Assembly (NCBI GenBank): GCA_015680905.1
Contig: CM027379.1
Coordinates: forward strand, 29,158,501-29,222,500
DNA length: 64,000 bases
Reading direction: 5' to 3'
From: Coptis chinensis
Lineage: Eukaryota; Streptophyta; Magnoliopsida; Ranunculales; Ranunculaceae
The translations under genes and the position numbers were made by a program. How positions within the stretch are numbered: the stretch's first letter is position 1; each line of letters starts with the position of its first letter. Of the stretch, positions 12,191-24,180 are shown one piece after another. Under the pieces are notes generated by a model. It saw only the letters and a list, made by a program, of their open reading frames with translations, had not been told where the DNA came from and ran no database searches.

Positions 12191-14852
12191 TTTTTTGGGT
12201 TAAGCTAGGGTTTGGTAGGCCCTCACCTGTTGTATTACTTAAGAAATTCTTACATAAACTCTCCCTTGAGCATCCTCTTCAACAATATTGTTAAGGGTTT
12301 CATCAAGGGGTGGTATAAAGGAAGAAAAGTTTACATCAAAGACCTGGCTAATAGAAGCTAAAAAGTCCACTGCCCGGTTAGTTTTTCTGACTACATGACA
12401 AAAGAGATGAACTCGAAAAGAGGACACAAATGTTGGATAGCCAAAACTATGTCCAGGTAGTACCAAAGAGGCTTTTCTTGCTTGTTAATCACGTTAACTG
12501 CTCTTAAAGAGTCTGAGTCAACTTCTACTTTCAAAAGCCCCTCATATAGACATCTTTTTAACCCGACTTCAATTGCCAAAAGTTCTTGGAAAAGAACCAA
12601 TAGCATTCCTCCACTTCCTGTGTAAGCTGCAACCTGATCAAATCTATCTCTGATCATTCCACCATGCCCAGTTCCACGACTACTCAAGCTACCATCTGTA
12701 TTAAGTTAACTCGATTCTCTAAGGGAGGATCCCAAGAACATCTGTTAAGACCTTTGGGCTTGAACTGCATGTTAAGTCCAAGTATGTCATTCAAGTCTCT
12801 TGACACAGGCGCGACTTTTAGGGTAGGCTTCAGAACTACTAGATAGTTTTTGAGGTCCCTTACCAGTTTGTTAAAGAGAACTGAAGTAGTCTTGGAAGAA
12901 CCTTGAAACCTACGACCATTTTTCTCTTTCCATAACGCATATATTGCAGTACATATGTAGACTTTATAGACTTCCTTTACAAAGCCTGAAGATAAAGGAT
13001 CATTCTCGATTAGCAGATCTCGAATCAGTCACGATGCCAAGAAGTTGTTTGATTTTGGAAATGACCTGCTGGGAGTAAGGACACTCGAAGAGCAGATGCT
13101 TAGAGTGTTCTCTAATGTTATTGCAGAGACAACAGACTGAATAAGTTAACACTTTCTTCTGCACCAGACGATCTTGGGTAGGTATGCTATTGGAGAAAAG
13201 TTACCAACATGTGAAGGAATGCCTTGGCAATACCCACTTCCCCGACACAAAACTAGACCATCACACTTCATTCCTTTCTGGACTAAGAGCAATATAGGCA
13301 CTACAAGAGGTGTAGATTCTACTCTGGTGGGGAGTCCACACAATTTTGTCCTGAGGGAGATGCCTTTGGACGCAGGTGGAAAGTATTTCTTTCTTCAGAG
13401 TTGAGTTTGGCATTTGTAACACTAGGTTGTTCCATTGCCCATTATCTAACAAGTAGCTAACCTTGGTATTTAGAGGGAGTTGCCATGCTGACACAGTTTC
13501 AGCATTAAACAAGAGAGGTGAAGAACCACACCAAATATCATGCCAAAAAAGGGTGTTGTCACCATCAGCAATTGTATACTTGATAAGCTTCATAACATCC
13601 TTTCTAGCATTTAGAACATTTTGCCAAGTCCAAGAGCAATCCTTCAGGGTATTCATAGTCCAGAAGAATTGTTATTTTATTTGTTTCTGCCAAGTCCAAT
13701 CTACCCATACAGTGTCTTCCTTGACAACTACCTTGTAGACCAAACCACAGTAGGCTGGTCGATTAAATCTATGCAGACTTAAGAACCCAAGACCTCCTCC
13801 TTTTTTTGTTTACTCATAGTGCACCAACTCTCATGATGAAAAACTTTATGCAAACCATTAGAAGACCATAAGAACCGAGCACAGATTTTCTCCACTTGTT
13901 CCATAACCGTTTTAGGCAGAACGAACATTCTCGCCCAGAAAACGTGGAAAGATAAGAGTACTGACTTGATCAACATAGCTTTACCGGTGTGAGAGAGTTG
14001 TCGAGCTTTCCAATTAGTGACCTTTTGAGTAACTCTTTCAATTAATGGTTGACATTCTCTTATACCCAACCTCCCTGAGATCAGAGGGAGTCCTAAGTAC
14101 CAAACTGGAGGTTTACCAACTCGACTCCTAAAAGAGAAGCTAGAGATAAAACATCTTGATGATTTAGAGTGCTGGTAAGGATGATAGTTTTGTGAGTGTT
14201 AATACTAAGGCCTGTGGCCCTCCCAAATTCTGCTAGACATTCTTTAACTCCCAGGATAGAGTTACTATCCCCTTTACGAAAGAGAAGAACATCGTCAGCG
14301 AAGGCCAAATGTGAAAGTCTCACTCTTCTGCACCTCGGATGAAATTGGATTCTCTTCTCATTGATACTCCTTAGAAGAATACAACTGAGGATTTCCATGA
14401 CCAAAACAAATAAATATGGAGACATATGATCTCTTTGTCTCAAGCCTCGGACACCAGGAAAGAAACCTTCTGCAGAGCCGTTGATCATAACTGAATAGGA
14501 AGGAGAGGATACACACATCTAGATCTAATTACATATAGCAGGGGGGAACTTGAAAGTATTCATCATGATTTGAATAGTGTCCCAGCTAACCGTATCATAA
14601 GCTTTCCTTATATCCACTTTAATAGAACACCTCGGAGTACCATGTTTTCGCTCAAATCCTCGCAAAAGCTCATGAGACAGTAAGATGTTGTCCTGAATGG
14701 ACCTGCCAGGGATGAAAGCTGATTGATTAGAGTAAACCAAATCATTAATCACCAATTTCAATCTATTAGTGATAACTTTAGACATGCACTTGTATATGGT
14801 GTTGCATAAGGCAATATGTCTAAAATCTAAAACAGACATTGTCTAGCAACCA
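12191..14852 (-). mobile_element. LINE F: 5'-truncated L1-type LINE with RT and RNase H
   Basis: A 2.66-kb minus-strand insertion into the gag of D, flanked by exact 16-bp duplications gtgtgttagggttgtt (12175-12190 and 14853-14868). The sense-strand tail is a run of A (12196-12191). It starts inside the RT domain, so the endonuclease and ORF1 are missing. The target duplication shows it arrived as this truncated piece rather than being cut later. Confidence 0.93.
12239..14839 (-). pseudogene. LINE F ORF2 remnant (RT, zf-RVT, RNase H)
   Basis: On the minus strand the order is RT palm with FRHIALCNTIYKCMSKVI, QSAFIPGRSIQDNILLSHEL, KVDIRKAYDTVSWD and FADDVLLF (near 14310-14285). A zf-RVT-like linker follows (13656-13261), then an RNase H domain ending HVVRKTNRAVDFLAS and the stop near 12239. 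The usual RQGDP motif reads RQRDH. The frame is broken at several points (near 14520, 14080, 13770 and 13260), so no ORF2 protein can be made. Closest relatives in the window are LINEs I and G, which share the C-terminal PPxD...EED layout. Confidence 0.88.
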
Positions 14853-14868
14853 GTGTGTTAGGGTTGTT

Positions 14869-15535
14869 ATTAAAAGTGCAGATATTGTCTGGTTGTGGTA
14901 GTGGTTGTTCATAGACAAGAGGACAATAGAAGTCGGCATGCTCAAAACTAAAATAGAAATTACAACGAGGAGAGTTTATGTTCATGACAGGAGTGAGTTT
15001 CACTTCTTGTTTATTGATAGAGAGGGCATCGACCTTACAAGTGAAGGATTCAATTAAAGTTCTAAGTTTAGGATCTTGTTTTACCTCAAACATACTAGTT
15101 GCCTTAACTGTTGAAGAAGACAAAGTGGAGCGGGAGTAATCGTTACCTCCCCAGTTGTTACTTTTATTGGATTGATTATCTAAGAAGTTATACGCATCTG
15201 TGGCTCCTTTACTTAAGAAAGTATCTCCGTTCATTATATTTAAAGTCTCCTTATGGTGTTGGGATAGGCCTTTGAAAAAGGCAGGAACTAGTGTATCTTT
15301 ACCAAGATTATGATGGGGACATTCTACTAGAAGATCAGTGAAACGATTCCAAGTCTCAGAAAAGAATTCTTGAGGCTTTTGGGGAAATAAATGAATATGT
15401 GATAGCATCTCATCAGTCTTCTATGGTGGGTAAAATTGTTCCATAAATAATTCAACTAGTTTTTCCCATGTGTCGACAGAGTTCAGCTTTTGTGTTGTTA
15501 GCCAAGATGCTGCTTTGTCAGCTAGGGTGAAAGGA
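14869..15535 (-). pseudogene. Element D gag, central part
   Basis: The minus strand encodes the retrotransposon gag core: FSETWNRFTDLLVECPHHN, then PAFFKGLSQHHK, then a Cys-containing segment ending NNNPNT. It matches A and C gag closely. It is cut off on the left by LINE F and on the right by solo LTR E. Confidence 0.85.
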
Positions 15536-15540
15536 AACAC

Positions 15541-16894
15541 TGATAGTTCTAAAAACAAACTTTTACCATATCTTAGCTAATTTAAACTAGGCAGAAGTAA
15601 AAACTACTTAATCTTTTGTTATCAAATTTCTACTCTCGATTATCATATAATAAAACTGGAGTCAGAATTCGTTCAACTCCTAATTGCTTAGAACATAACT
15701 AATTTTACTAGTGATTAATAATTCAACAAACTTGAGAGTAATTATTGTGAATATAACTAATATGGTGAAAACTATGATTTAAGATATTCTAATTTAAACT
15801 ATGGAAATTGAATAATAAGATTGAATATAAGAAGGGAGATTTGATATCCACCTTGATTAATCCCTAACATGCTAGTATGGAGTTTGTTGCAACCCTAATC
15901 TTTATGTTTTCACACAAGGTTTAACATAAAGGTTATGTCTTTTTATCCCTAATTATTTTGGCATCTCTAACAAACTAATAATTAGTATGAGAGGAAGTTG
16001 AAACCCATTCTCATGGTGAATAAACTGCCCTTTAGAATTGAAGCTCTTTAATACAACTATTCTATACTAACACATCAAGTCTTCATCAAAGCTTCAATCA
16101 AACCCCTCTAATGGAGGTTTAGCTATGGTTCATTTGATTATCATGGAATACATAAAAAGAATAAGAAAACATAATTAAAAGAATACTTGAATTGAAATTA
16201 ACTTGAATTGTATTAATGGTGGCTAGGCTAATAAAACATAAAACTAGGTTTAGACTAAATTAAATAACTAATGGAAGAGAGAGATAAATTAATTAACTAA
16301 GGGGTGAGGTAGAGAGAGTTTTGCCTTAGTCCTCTTTATATAGGAGATGGCTAGGTTTATAATTTTGTGTATAGGCTTTGGAGCTATATGTTTTGGGCCA
16401 TTAAATCAAGCCCAAAACCTAATTACTTAAGTCCAAAAAGAGTGTCTCTACTGGAAATTACTACAATAGACTTTTCATCCACTTTTAATTCTTTGATTGG
16501 ATCAAGGCCTAGACCATTAGATATCTCTTTTCGAGCCAGTCGTTTTGACATATAATAGGCCCAATTCCGAGGTCTGAGTCCAAAGATACAGCCTGCGGAA
16601 GTTTTGTTGACTTTTATGCTCTATTTCTGCCCGCGTTGACTTTGACTTTTCAGCTTTGACTGGGCTTTAAAAATGTTTTTTCTCCTTGAAACTTGGGCTT
16701 TGACCATTGAACTTCTTAGGAACTAATCTTTGTTCCTTTCTCTTGCAAAAGTGACATATTTCTTCACATATTTGACTCCAAGACATGAAATACACAAAAG
16801 TACATAAACAGTACCAACTCTTATTTATTATAAACATAGTTGGTCTAAATATAATATTATTAAGGAGTTAAAACTACAGTTTGGGCTCTTATCA
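15541..16894 (-). mobile_element. Solo LTR E (same LTR family as A and D) inside gag of D
   Basis: A 1354-bp LTR in minus orientation begins TGATAAGAGCCC (16894) and ends ACTATCA (15541). Flanks are 5-bp duplications aacac (15536-15540) and aatac (16895-16899), differing at one base. Gag sequence is continuous across the site. A TATATAAAG box lies near 16343-16335. The LTR-LTR recombinant state and the mismatched duplication suggest an old insertion. Confidence 0.9.
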
Positions 16895-16899
16895 AATAC

Positions 16900-17471
16900 C
16901 CTTAGCTTTATTTGTTCAGGTGTTACGTTAGGATGATTAAATATAGTAATGACTTGTTGTATCCTATGTAAGTGTTGATAAGGCTTTTCATGGTCTAACC
17001 CATGGAAAACAGTGCTTGATTAAATATATTGGGGGATTAAAAATCTCCCATAGTATATGCAAGAATTATGCAAGACTCAAGTCCATCATTTAAAGCTTTA
17101 TAGAAATCAGAGAGGGGTCTCTCTGCTATTTCTTCACCCATTGCTACAAATGTAGTTGTGGTAGGTCTAGGGTGGTGTGTGTGTGTGTTGATTGGTGAAT
17201 TTCTAGTTAGGCATTTATTTTTGCGTCTATGATAAACTAATATGGCAGGTTTATGCATACCAAATCTTAATCTCATGTAAGTTTGAAGTCTAATAGGCAA
17301 GTCTTAACGAATGCAAAAATAACTTGATTATTACTAGAAATAAAATCCTATGACAGTTAATTTGAGGATGTATAAAGGTGTTACCTGGAGCGTCCTTGCT
17401 ACGCGTATAAATTGCGCCTTCAATAGCCTTGAAGCACGTATAGTAAAAGTTTTTCAAACTAATGGCCAGGC
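16900..17471 (-). pseudogene. Element D leader and N-terminal gag
   Basis: The minus strand shows a leader with CAGGTAAC near 17386-17379 and then gag starting with an RLRFG-type N terminus and PLSDFYKALNDG...SCIILA. Element A has the parallel KLRSGTNK and PLSDFYKALNDS. The leader stops at 17471 where element B begins. Confidence 0.8.
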
Positions 17472-18322
17472 TGATCAGCTCCCAAATGTGCATTTTATTA
17501 CCCGTATATTGTTGCATTACAGTCCTTCTTACGCTTAATGAAAAGATAACTCATAGCTTTTACTGCCTTTTTCAGGTTAAAGAGTATTTCAGACCACTTA
17601 TCATAAAAGTTGCGTCTTAGCACCAAAAGGAGCATTAATCACGCTTATTATAAAGACCAGTAGCTGTTATAGAAAAGTGCTGAAAAAGTCAAGTCAACCA
17701 GTCAAAGTCAACGGTCAAAGTCAATAATCAAAATCTTCAATTCAGAAGACCAAAGATGGAGGCCCTTATTTCAAATTATGAAGACTTATCCCTAAACCTA
17801 TCTTGGTCAAGAAGGCACCAAAAAGCAAAAGCAAAAGCAAAGGTGAAAGGGGTGAGGTGTCTAGTTTAGAATGGATGAGGACAAATCTGTAAATGGAAAA
17901 AATAAAGGTATATAATCAAAAAGCAAAGGAGAGAGAACTCATCCATTGTCTTAGGATCCAAACCATTTGGTTTGTTTATTTTCTTTTCTTGTTTTAATTC
18001 ATGTTTTTAATTTCTTGTTGTTTTATTTTATTTCAATCAACTTGTTATTTCATTTTCTTTATTTCAATAAACTTGTTACTTGTTCTTTGTTTTAATCTTC
18101 ATCTTGTTTGTTTGTTTGTTTGTTTCATTTCAATGTTTTAACCAGTCTTCCTTTTATGTTTTCAAGTCATTTTAATCAACAATCAAAGCTTTTAAGTTCA
18201 TTAGCTTAGAGTCTACCTTTCTTCTTCTATCTCCCTCACTCAAACTCTAAACAATTTAAGATGAACCTCAACTCTTAATCTAAACTCTTTTGAAGTATAC
18301 TAACTATAATATTAAAGCTTCA
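17472..18322 (+). repeat. Element B 5' LTR
   Basis: An 851-bp LTR that begins TGATCAGCTCCC and ends AAAGCTTCA just before the primer-binding site. A TATATAATC box lies near 17911. The first 290 bases align with 57529 onward. Confidence 0.9.
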
Positions 18323-18324
18323 AA

Positions 18325-18337
18325 TGGCGCCGCTGTC
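18325..18337 (+). promoter_or_regulatory. Element B primer-binding site (tRNA-Asp type)
   Basis: TGGCGCCGCTGTC lies two bases after the LTR. It resembles the complement of the tRNA-Asp 3' end (TGGCGCCGTTGCC), the primer used by Athila/Tat elements. Confidence 0.8.
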
Positions 18338-19844
18338 ATGGATTGAAGGAGTGAGAGTGATTGGTTGAGAATCTAAGAAGAGAGCATCATTCTCATCTCC
18401 CTATATATATATATATATATAAATTTTTATATATATATTTTATTTTTTATTTTTTTTTTATTGTTTCATATACTTACTTCTTGCAAATCAGTCATGGAAC
18501 AAACAACCCGAGGAGAGGAGATGAAGACACGAAAAAACCGACAAACATTCTTTCTAAGACCGGACGGAAGGCGACCACGAGGCGACCCTTTTAGCCACGT
18601 CAGCATACCAATGCTTGATTTTTTCCAGTATCGATTGTTTTGAAGTGTGTACTTGTACTTCGAGCCTGGATTTTGTAATAAAGTAGGAGAAAACAGTGGA
18701 ATTTGTTTGTAATAGTTAGTGATAAAAAAGAAAAACGAAAAAGAAGAAGAAAAACTTGGTTTTTGATTGATTTCTTATGATGAACTTGAGTTAAACTTGG
18801 TTTAAGTTTAATACTTACCAAGGGATTAGGGTTTTAATATCCCTGGGAAGTTCAAGTGTGTGAGGTAAGTTGTGGATCATAGCTCACACACTTTGAATCA
18901 ATTTGGTAATCAACACTCTAAGTCCAATTGACTCTAGTTAATCTAGGAGATTAATCTAAAACTAGTTAATTAGATTAGTATAATCTTAGTTTAGTTTTAA
19001 GTTTGAGCCCTTGAAGGCAAAGTTGTATAAATTGTCAAAAACCCAACTTGTGACTTTTTAAGTGGGCTTTTATTTGTAACTTAAAACAGGGTAAAGCTCG
19101 AAAGGTTGGGCCTGATTCTCAGATTAAGTGCCAACCGACGTCGCCTTCTCTTCAAGCAGCGTGTAAGCACGACTTGAGAGGTAAATTCTAAACCTCATCG
19201 AAGCCCAAGTAAGAGGATACTTGTGTGTTCAAGCATGCTTACGTGATTGTTTGAAATTTACTTTCCGCACTGCAATTTACATTAGCGCATATAAGGTGAA
19301 CTCGAGCCATAACAACTATTGGGAAGTCATTACCCAATGTAGGTAAATTGGACATTGCTTAATTCTTGAAAGCCCTAGACCAAAAAAATTAGTTAAAATC
19401 AATCAACTAAAGCCCAAGTAGTCACGCTCCTCCAGAAAAGGACAAAAATATAGCCACGAGGATTTAGAGTAATCAGTTACCAGATTCCGATGGACCAACT
19501 ACCTTCCTCACTCCCCTCCCCCAGATTCATCGCGAGTGAGATTCTTGGTAGCACACCACTTGGTGAAGTGACTACCTACTTTTATGAGACGTGCAGTAGA
19601 GCCATCCCAATTACGCGCCCAACTGTTCCTCTGAACAGGGCATAGTAAAATATAGACCAAAAGCAAAGTTTTCAAAACTCTATACCTGCAAAATTGAATT
19701 TCGATTTCTGGAGCATACATTGCACCGTTTGCGCATGTTAGGATAGTTTTGGGGTCTTGCTAAAAGTGTATGATACTGCGTTCAGGCACTTCTAGTATTA
19801 GCAAGAATAAAACTTACTCACGTAGGAGAGTTTGTCGACCTAGA
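18338..19844 (+). other. Element B leader (5' untranslated region)
   Basis: About 1.5 kb with no gene I recognise. It contains a (TA)10 run at 18402-18421 and an 11-bp inverted repeat (aagtgtgtgag at 18855-18865, ctcacacactt at 18883-18893). The last 340 bases are of a different character and of unknown origin. Confidence 0.6.
18402..18421. repeat. (TA)10 microsatellite in leader of B
   Basis: A pure TA run followed by more AT-rich sequence. Confidence 0.9.
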
Positions 19845-21211
19845 TGATAAAAGTCCAAAACTATAGTTTTAACCCCTTAATAATATTACATTTAGACCAA
19901 TTATATGATTAATAAATAAGAGTTAGTATTGTTTACGTGCTTTTGTGTATTTCAGGTATTGGAGTCGAATATGAGAAGAAATATGTCACTTTTGCGAGAT
20001 AAAGGAGCAAAGGTTGGTTGCTAAGAAGTTTTGTGATTAAAGGCCAAGATTCAAGGAGAAAAAGCATTTTTAAAGCCCGATCAAAGCTGAAAAGTCAAAG
20101 TCAATGCGGGTAGAATAGAGCAGAAAAGTCAATAGAATTTCTGCAGGCCGTATCTTTGGACTCAGACTTCGGAATTGGGCCTATTATATGTCAAAATGAC
20201 CGGATCGGAATGAGATTTCAAATGGTCTAAGCCTTGACCCAATCAGAGGAGCAGAAGTGGACGAAAAGACTATTGCAGTAATTTCTAACAGAGAATCCCT
20301 TTTTGGATATATATAATTAGGTTTTGGGCTTGATTTCATGGCCCAAAACATGGCTCTAAAGCCCATGCACGAAATTGTAGACCTAGCCCTCTCTTATATA
20401 AAGAGAACTAAGGCATAACTCTTAGGTACTTAGATTTGGACTTAGTTTTAGTTTTTAGAATAATTCTCACCTAGGATTTAATTCATATAACTCTCCTAGA
20501 TTTTACTTAGTTAATTATTCAGTACTTAGTTTTTAATATAGTTATCAATTCTTAGACTCTCTTCCATTAGATTAATAAAGCCAAGTTATTGTTCTTCATT
20601 ATGTCTTCTTCTTATTTCTCTATTAATGATAGTCTGATGACTTTGAGCTAAACCTCCATTAGAGGGGTTTGATGAAGCTTTGATGAAGACTTGATGTGTT
20701 AGTTAGAATTATTGTATTTAAGAGTTTCACTCTAGTAGGTTAGTTGATTCGCCATGAGAATGGGTTGAACTTTCTCACATGCTAATTATTAGTTGGTAGA
20801 GATTGCCATAAATAATTAGGGATCAAATACTTAATCTTTATTGGTTAGGATTGCAATAATCTACACTAGCACATTAGGAATCAATCAAAGTGGAATCAAA
20901 TCCCCCTAATTCCTTCTCCATATTCACATCTTAGTATTTAATTGTTATAATATAAGTTAAAACGTCTTAAGTAGTCCAATCACTATATTAGTATAATTAT
21001 AATCCATTACTCTCTTTGATTTTGTTAGAATAGTTTAAACTAGCGAAACTTACGTCTAAATAAACTAAGAGTGGAACAAATTCTCTACTCCACATATTGC
21101 ATGATAAACGAGAGTAGAACTTTGATCATAGAGTAGTAAATAGCTTTAGTTTTACTTATTCATAGCATAACTAGTTAAGAGTAGGTAAAACTATTGTTTT
21201 TACATATATCA
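19845..21211 (+). repeat. Element A 5' LTR
   Basis: 1367 bp, TGATAA...ATATCA. It carries a TATATAAAG box at 20395-20403, the family block with GTATCTTTGGACTCAGAC near 20150, and the stem-loop AACCTCCATTAGAGGGGTT at 20651-20669. Confidence 0.93.
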
Positions 21212-21213
21212 AA

Positions 21214-21226
21214 TGGCGCCGCTGCC
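21214..21226 (+). promoter_or_regulatory. Element A primer-binding site (tRNA-Asp type)
   Basis: TGGCGCCGCTGCC lies two bases after the LTR. It matches the tRNA-Asp complement except for C instead of T at position 9. Elements B and C have the same variant. Confidence 0.85.
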
Positions 21227-21733
21227 ATCTTAGTTTTGTTTAGATTTGTTTCCGTTCGTATTTTCGATCCTACCAAAACCATTAAACCCACCCACCCTTG
21301 TTTGGTTCTAACTGTGATTTTTTGGTTCAGAATATAATTTTTTTCGAAATAAAACCTTGAGCGCGCCCGTGCCATAGGTACTCTATTTCGTGAGCGCGCC
21401 CGCCCTCAAGTTACTGGAATTTGTGTAAAGCAAGAGCGCGCCTGCGCCTTCATAAGCCTGTTTCCAAGCACACCCGCCTCCTATCTGACGAAAGCCCAAT
21501 TTTTCACAGGTTAGTTTCAACCTCTCTTCATTCAAGTTATTCAGTGTTTCTAACTTCGTAACTACACTGAGATTGCATATACAAGACGCTATTCAAACGC
21601 GTAGCAAGGAGGCATTCCAGGTACTCCTTCTTCCACTCCTCGCCTCTTCTGTCAGAAGAGTTTTTAATTATAGCATATCAGGGTTGTTTTGACTGCTGTT
21701 AGTGGTTTATATTCATATTGGCCTTAACCTTGC
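21227..21733 (+). other. Element A gag leader with GC-rich module
   Basis: Begins with a C-rich stretch (CCCACCCACCC at about 21288-21298). A GC-rich module follows at about 21353-21482 with repeated GAGCGCGCC motifs, then a splice-donor-like CAG/GTACTC near 21620. A diverged second copy of the module lies at 27240-27362, upstream of the accessory ORF. Confidence 0.7.
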
Positions 21734-22812
21734 ATGAAATTAAGGTCTGGTACTAATAAACCATCTTCTGTTATTTATCATAAGCGTCAATGCACACACC
21801 TATCTAGAATACCACACACTACACCTGCATTAATGGCTGAAGAAACAGAGACTCCTCTCTCTGACTTTTATAAGGCTCTTAACGATAGCCATAAGTCTTG
21901 CATAATTCTTGCAAACCCAGTGGGGGATTTTTGAATTCCCCCGAATATATTTAATTTGTTACCGGTTTTTCATAGTTTAGACCATGAGAAGCCTTATCAA
22001 CATATGCATAGGATTGAACAAGTTCTTACCATATTTCATCATCCTATCGTAGGTTTGGAACAAATTAAACTTAGGGTGTTTCCTTTCACCCTAACCGATA
22101 AGGCATCATTTTGGTTAACTGCCCAAGCGCCTAATTCTGTGGACTCATGGGCCAAACTTGTTTAATTGTTCATGGAACAGTTTTACCCACTGTTGAAGAC
22201 AGATGAAATGCTTCAAAAGATTCATTTCTTCCACCAGAATCCTCATGAATCCTTTTCAGAGGCCTGGAATCGTTTCACTGATCTTCTCATCGAGTGTCCA
22301 CATCATAACCTTGCGAAAGACACGCTTGTTCGTGCCTTTTTCAAAGGGCTTTTACATCACCATAAAGTGGTTCTTGATATAATGACTGGGGGTAGTTTCC
22401 TTAGTAAAGGTGCCTCAGAGGCTTATAGGTTTTTAGAAGATCAATCTAAACGTCAAAATAACTGGGGGGGGGGGTAATGACATCCCCCGGTCCGCTAATT
22501 CTTCTTCCACAGTTAAGGTTGCCAGTATGTTTGAGGTTAAATCTGATCCAGAGCTTAAAATTTTAATCGAATCTTTCACTAAAAAGGTAGAAGCTATTTC
22601 TGTTCAACAAAAGCTTACTCTTGTCATGAACGTCAACTCTATTCCATGTAATTTCTGTTTGAGTCCTGAGCATCCCGACTCCTATTGTCCTCTCATCTAT
22701 AAACAACCATCCACACAGCTGGACAATGTTTGTTCCATCGGGGTTTAATAATCAAAATGTTAAACCAGCAAACAATTACAACCAAGCTCCACCGAGACAA
22801 AGACAAGGATAA

Positions 22813-22846
<34 letters not shown>

Positions 22847-23600
22847 GAGGTATCGTACCGGTTAATAATAACTATCACAACCCACCCGTTAATAATCAAC
22901 GAGATAGTTCCAGTCACACCACATGTGGCCACTACACCTTCACAACCGGATCGTTTCGAAGCCTACATACAAGCTAACCAATATATTTTACAATCCATTA
23001 ATCATTCCATACAACAATTAACCCAAGAGAAAAACCAACCAAAAGGTGTGTTTCCAGGTCAAGCTATACCAAATCTGAAAACGCCAAACACAGCCTTTGA
23101 AGTAACCAGTAATTCTAGTAATGCTAATTTTAATGTAGGTGAGTTAAAAGCCATCACCACTCTCTGTTTTGGCAGAGTGGTTGATAACGCCGTAACTATG
23201 CCCATTGATACACCACCAATGGTTAATAAAAATGAAAAGTTACTAGATACCGAAATAGAAACTGAATATCCTACCCCTGTAGAAGTACCAGTTAAACCAC
23301 AGCCCAAGAGGAAAGCAGCCAAGGTTACAACTCCTATTGATCCATATGCTAAATATAGAGAGAAACCACCGTTTCCCCAGAGACTAGCCATGTTAAACAA
23401 GGATACAAATTTTGACGAGATTAAGGAATTTTTTAATAATCTAACGATAAACCTACCTTTTCTTGAAGTTATTAAAAAACTACCATAACATGCTAAGTTT
23501 CTAAAAGAGTTGTGCAATACTAGGCGGAAACCAAACATTCCAAAAGACGCCTTTTTAACTGAACAATTTCCCACCCTATCTGCATATAATGGAATCATTA
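21734..23600 (+). pseudogene. Element A gag
   Basis: Starts KLRSGTNKPSS at 21734. PLSDFYKALNDS, the core EQIKLRVFPFTLTDKASFWL (about 22050-22110) and AWNRFTDLLIECPHHN follow, then a Cys/His segment (CNFCLSPEHPDSYC near 22650-22690). An Asn-rich stretch over a (TAA)n repeat and the pre-protease block come next. Gag forms the capsid of gypsy particles. This copy is broken at several places and is a fossil. Confidence 0.88.
22815..22846. repeat. (TAA)10 repeat in gag of A
   Basis: About ten TAA units. In one frame they give an Asn run, in keeping with the Asn-rich gag tail of elements C and D. C lacks the pure expansion. Confidence 0.9.
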
Positions 23601-24180
23601 AGTACAAGGACCCTCGTCGTCTTACTGTATAATGCACTTTAGGGCATACTCACACGACAACTGCTCTATTAGACCTTTGGGTAAGTGTTAACTTACTACT
23701 GTATTATCTATATAAACAAATAGGTCTACATGAGATGCAACCAACTAAAATGACATTGTAATTAGCTGATCGTTCTATTAAGTATTCTAAGGGTGTGGTT
23801 GAAAACGTGCTGGTTAAAATTCAAGATTTTTACTATCCAGCAGACTTCGTTATCCTAGACACAGAAGTTGTTAACGACTCTATTCCTATCATTTTAGGGC
23901 ATCCCTTCTTGGCAACTGCCAACGCGCTCATAAACTGCTGCGATGGTTCAATGTCCATGTCCTTTAGCCATCTTTCGATTGAGGTGAATGTTTTCAATAT
24001 GATGAAGCAGTTACCATTTACGCCTATTGATGGAGAAGTTAGCATGATCAAGAGCTTAGCTCAAGATTATTTCAACAAAACGTTTCCTGAGAATCAGATG
24101 CGCCAATTTCTTTCCTTCGGAAGTTCCATCTTCGACGATGACTCCTTGGACAAAGATGAAATCGAGGAAGATTTCCTTTG
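23600..24180 (+). pseudogene. Element A protease region
   Basis: Contains the retropepsin-like segment around 23665-23700, then IKYSKGVVENVLVKIQDFYY and PIILGHPFLATANALINC (about 23885-23935). It ends with an acidic tail at 24180. It matches the protease regions of C and D. It belongs to a fossil element. Confidence 0.82.

Larger units (their letters stand above)
5475..17471 (-). mobile_element. Element D: Ty3/gypsy (Athila/Tat-type) retrotransposon, interrupted, 5' LTR outside window
   Basis: On the minus strand the parts run leader and gag start (17471-16900), rest of gag (15535-14869 and 12174-about 11190), protease (about 11180-10512), non-coding 3' region (to 6764), polypurine tract and 3' LTR (6748-5475). 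No RT, RNase H, integrase or accessory ORF is recognisable. Solo LTR E, LINE F and LINE G lie inside it, and element B interrupts the leader at 17472. The 5' LTR should therefore lie right of the window. The copy is broken in several places. It is the oldest LTR element visible here because everything else sits inside it. Confidence 0.85.

Noticed and set aside
16367-16555. plus-strand frame in LTR E as a gene
   Set aside because: It lies antisense within an LTR. I kept it only as part of the antisense-frame observation.
22730-22930. poly-Ile frame in element A
   Set aside because: It is a shadow of the (TAA)n repeat in gag.
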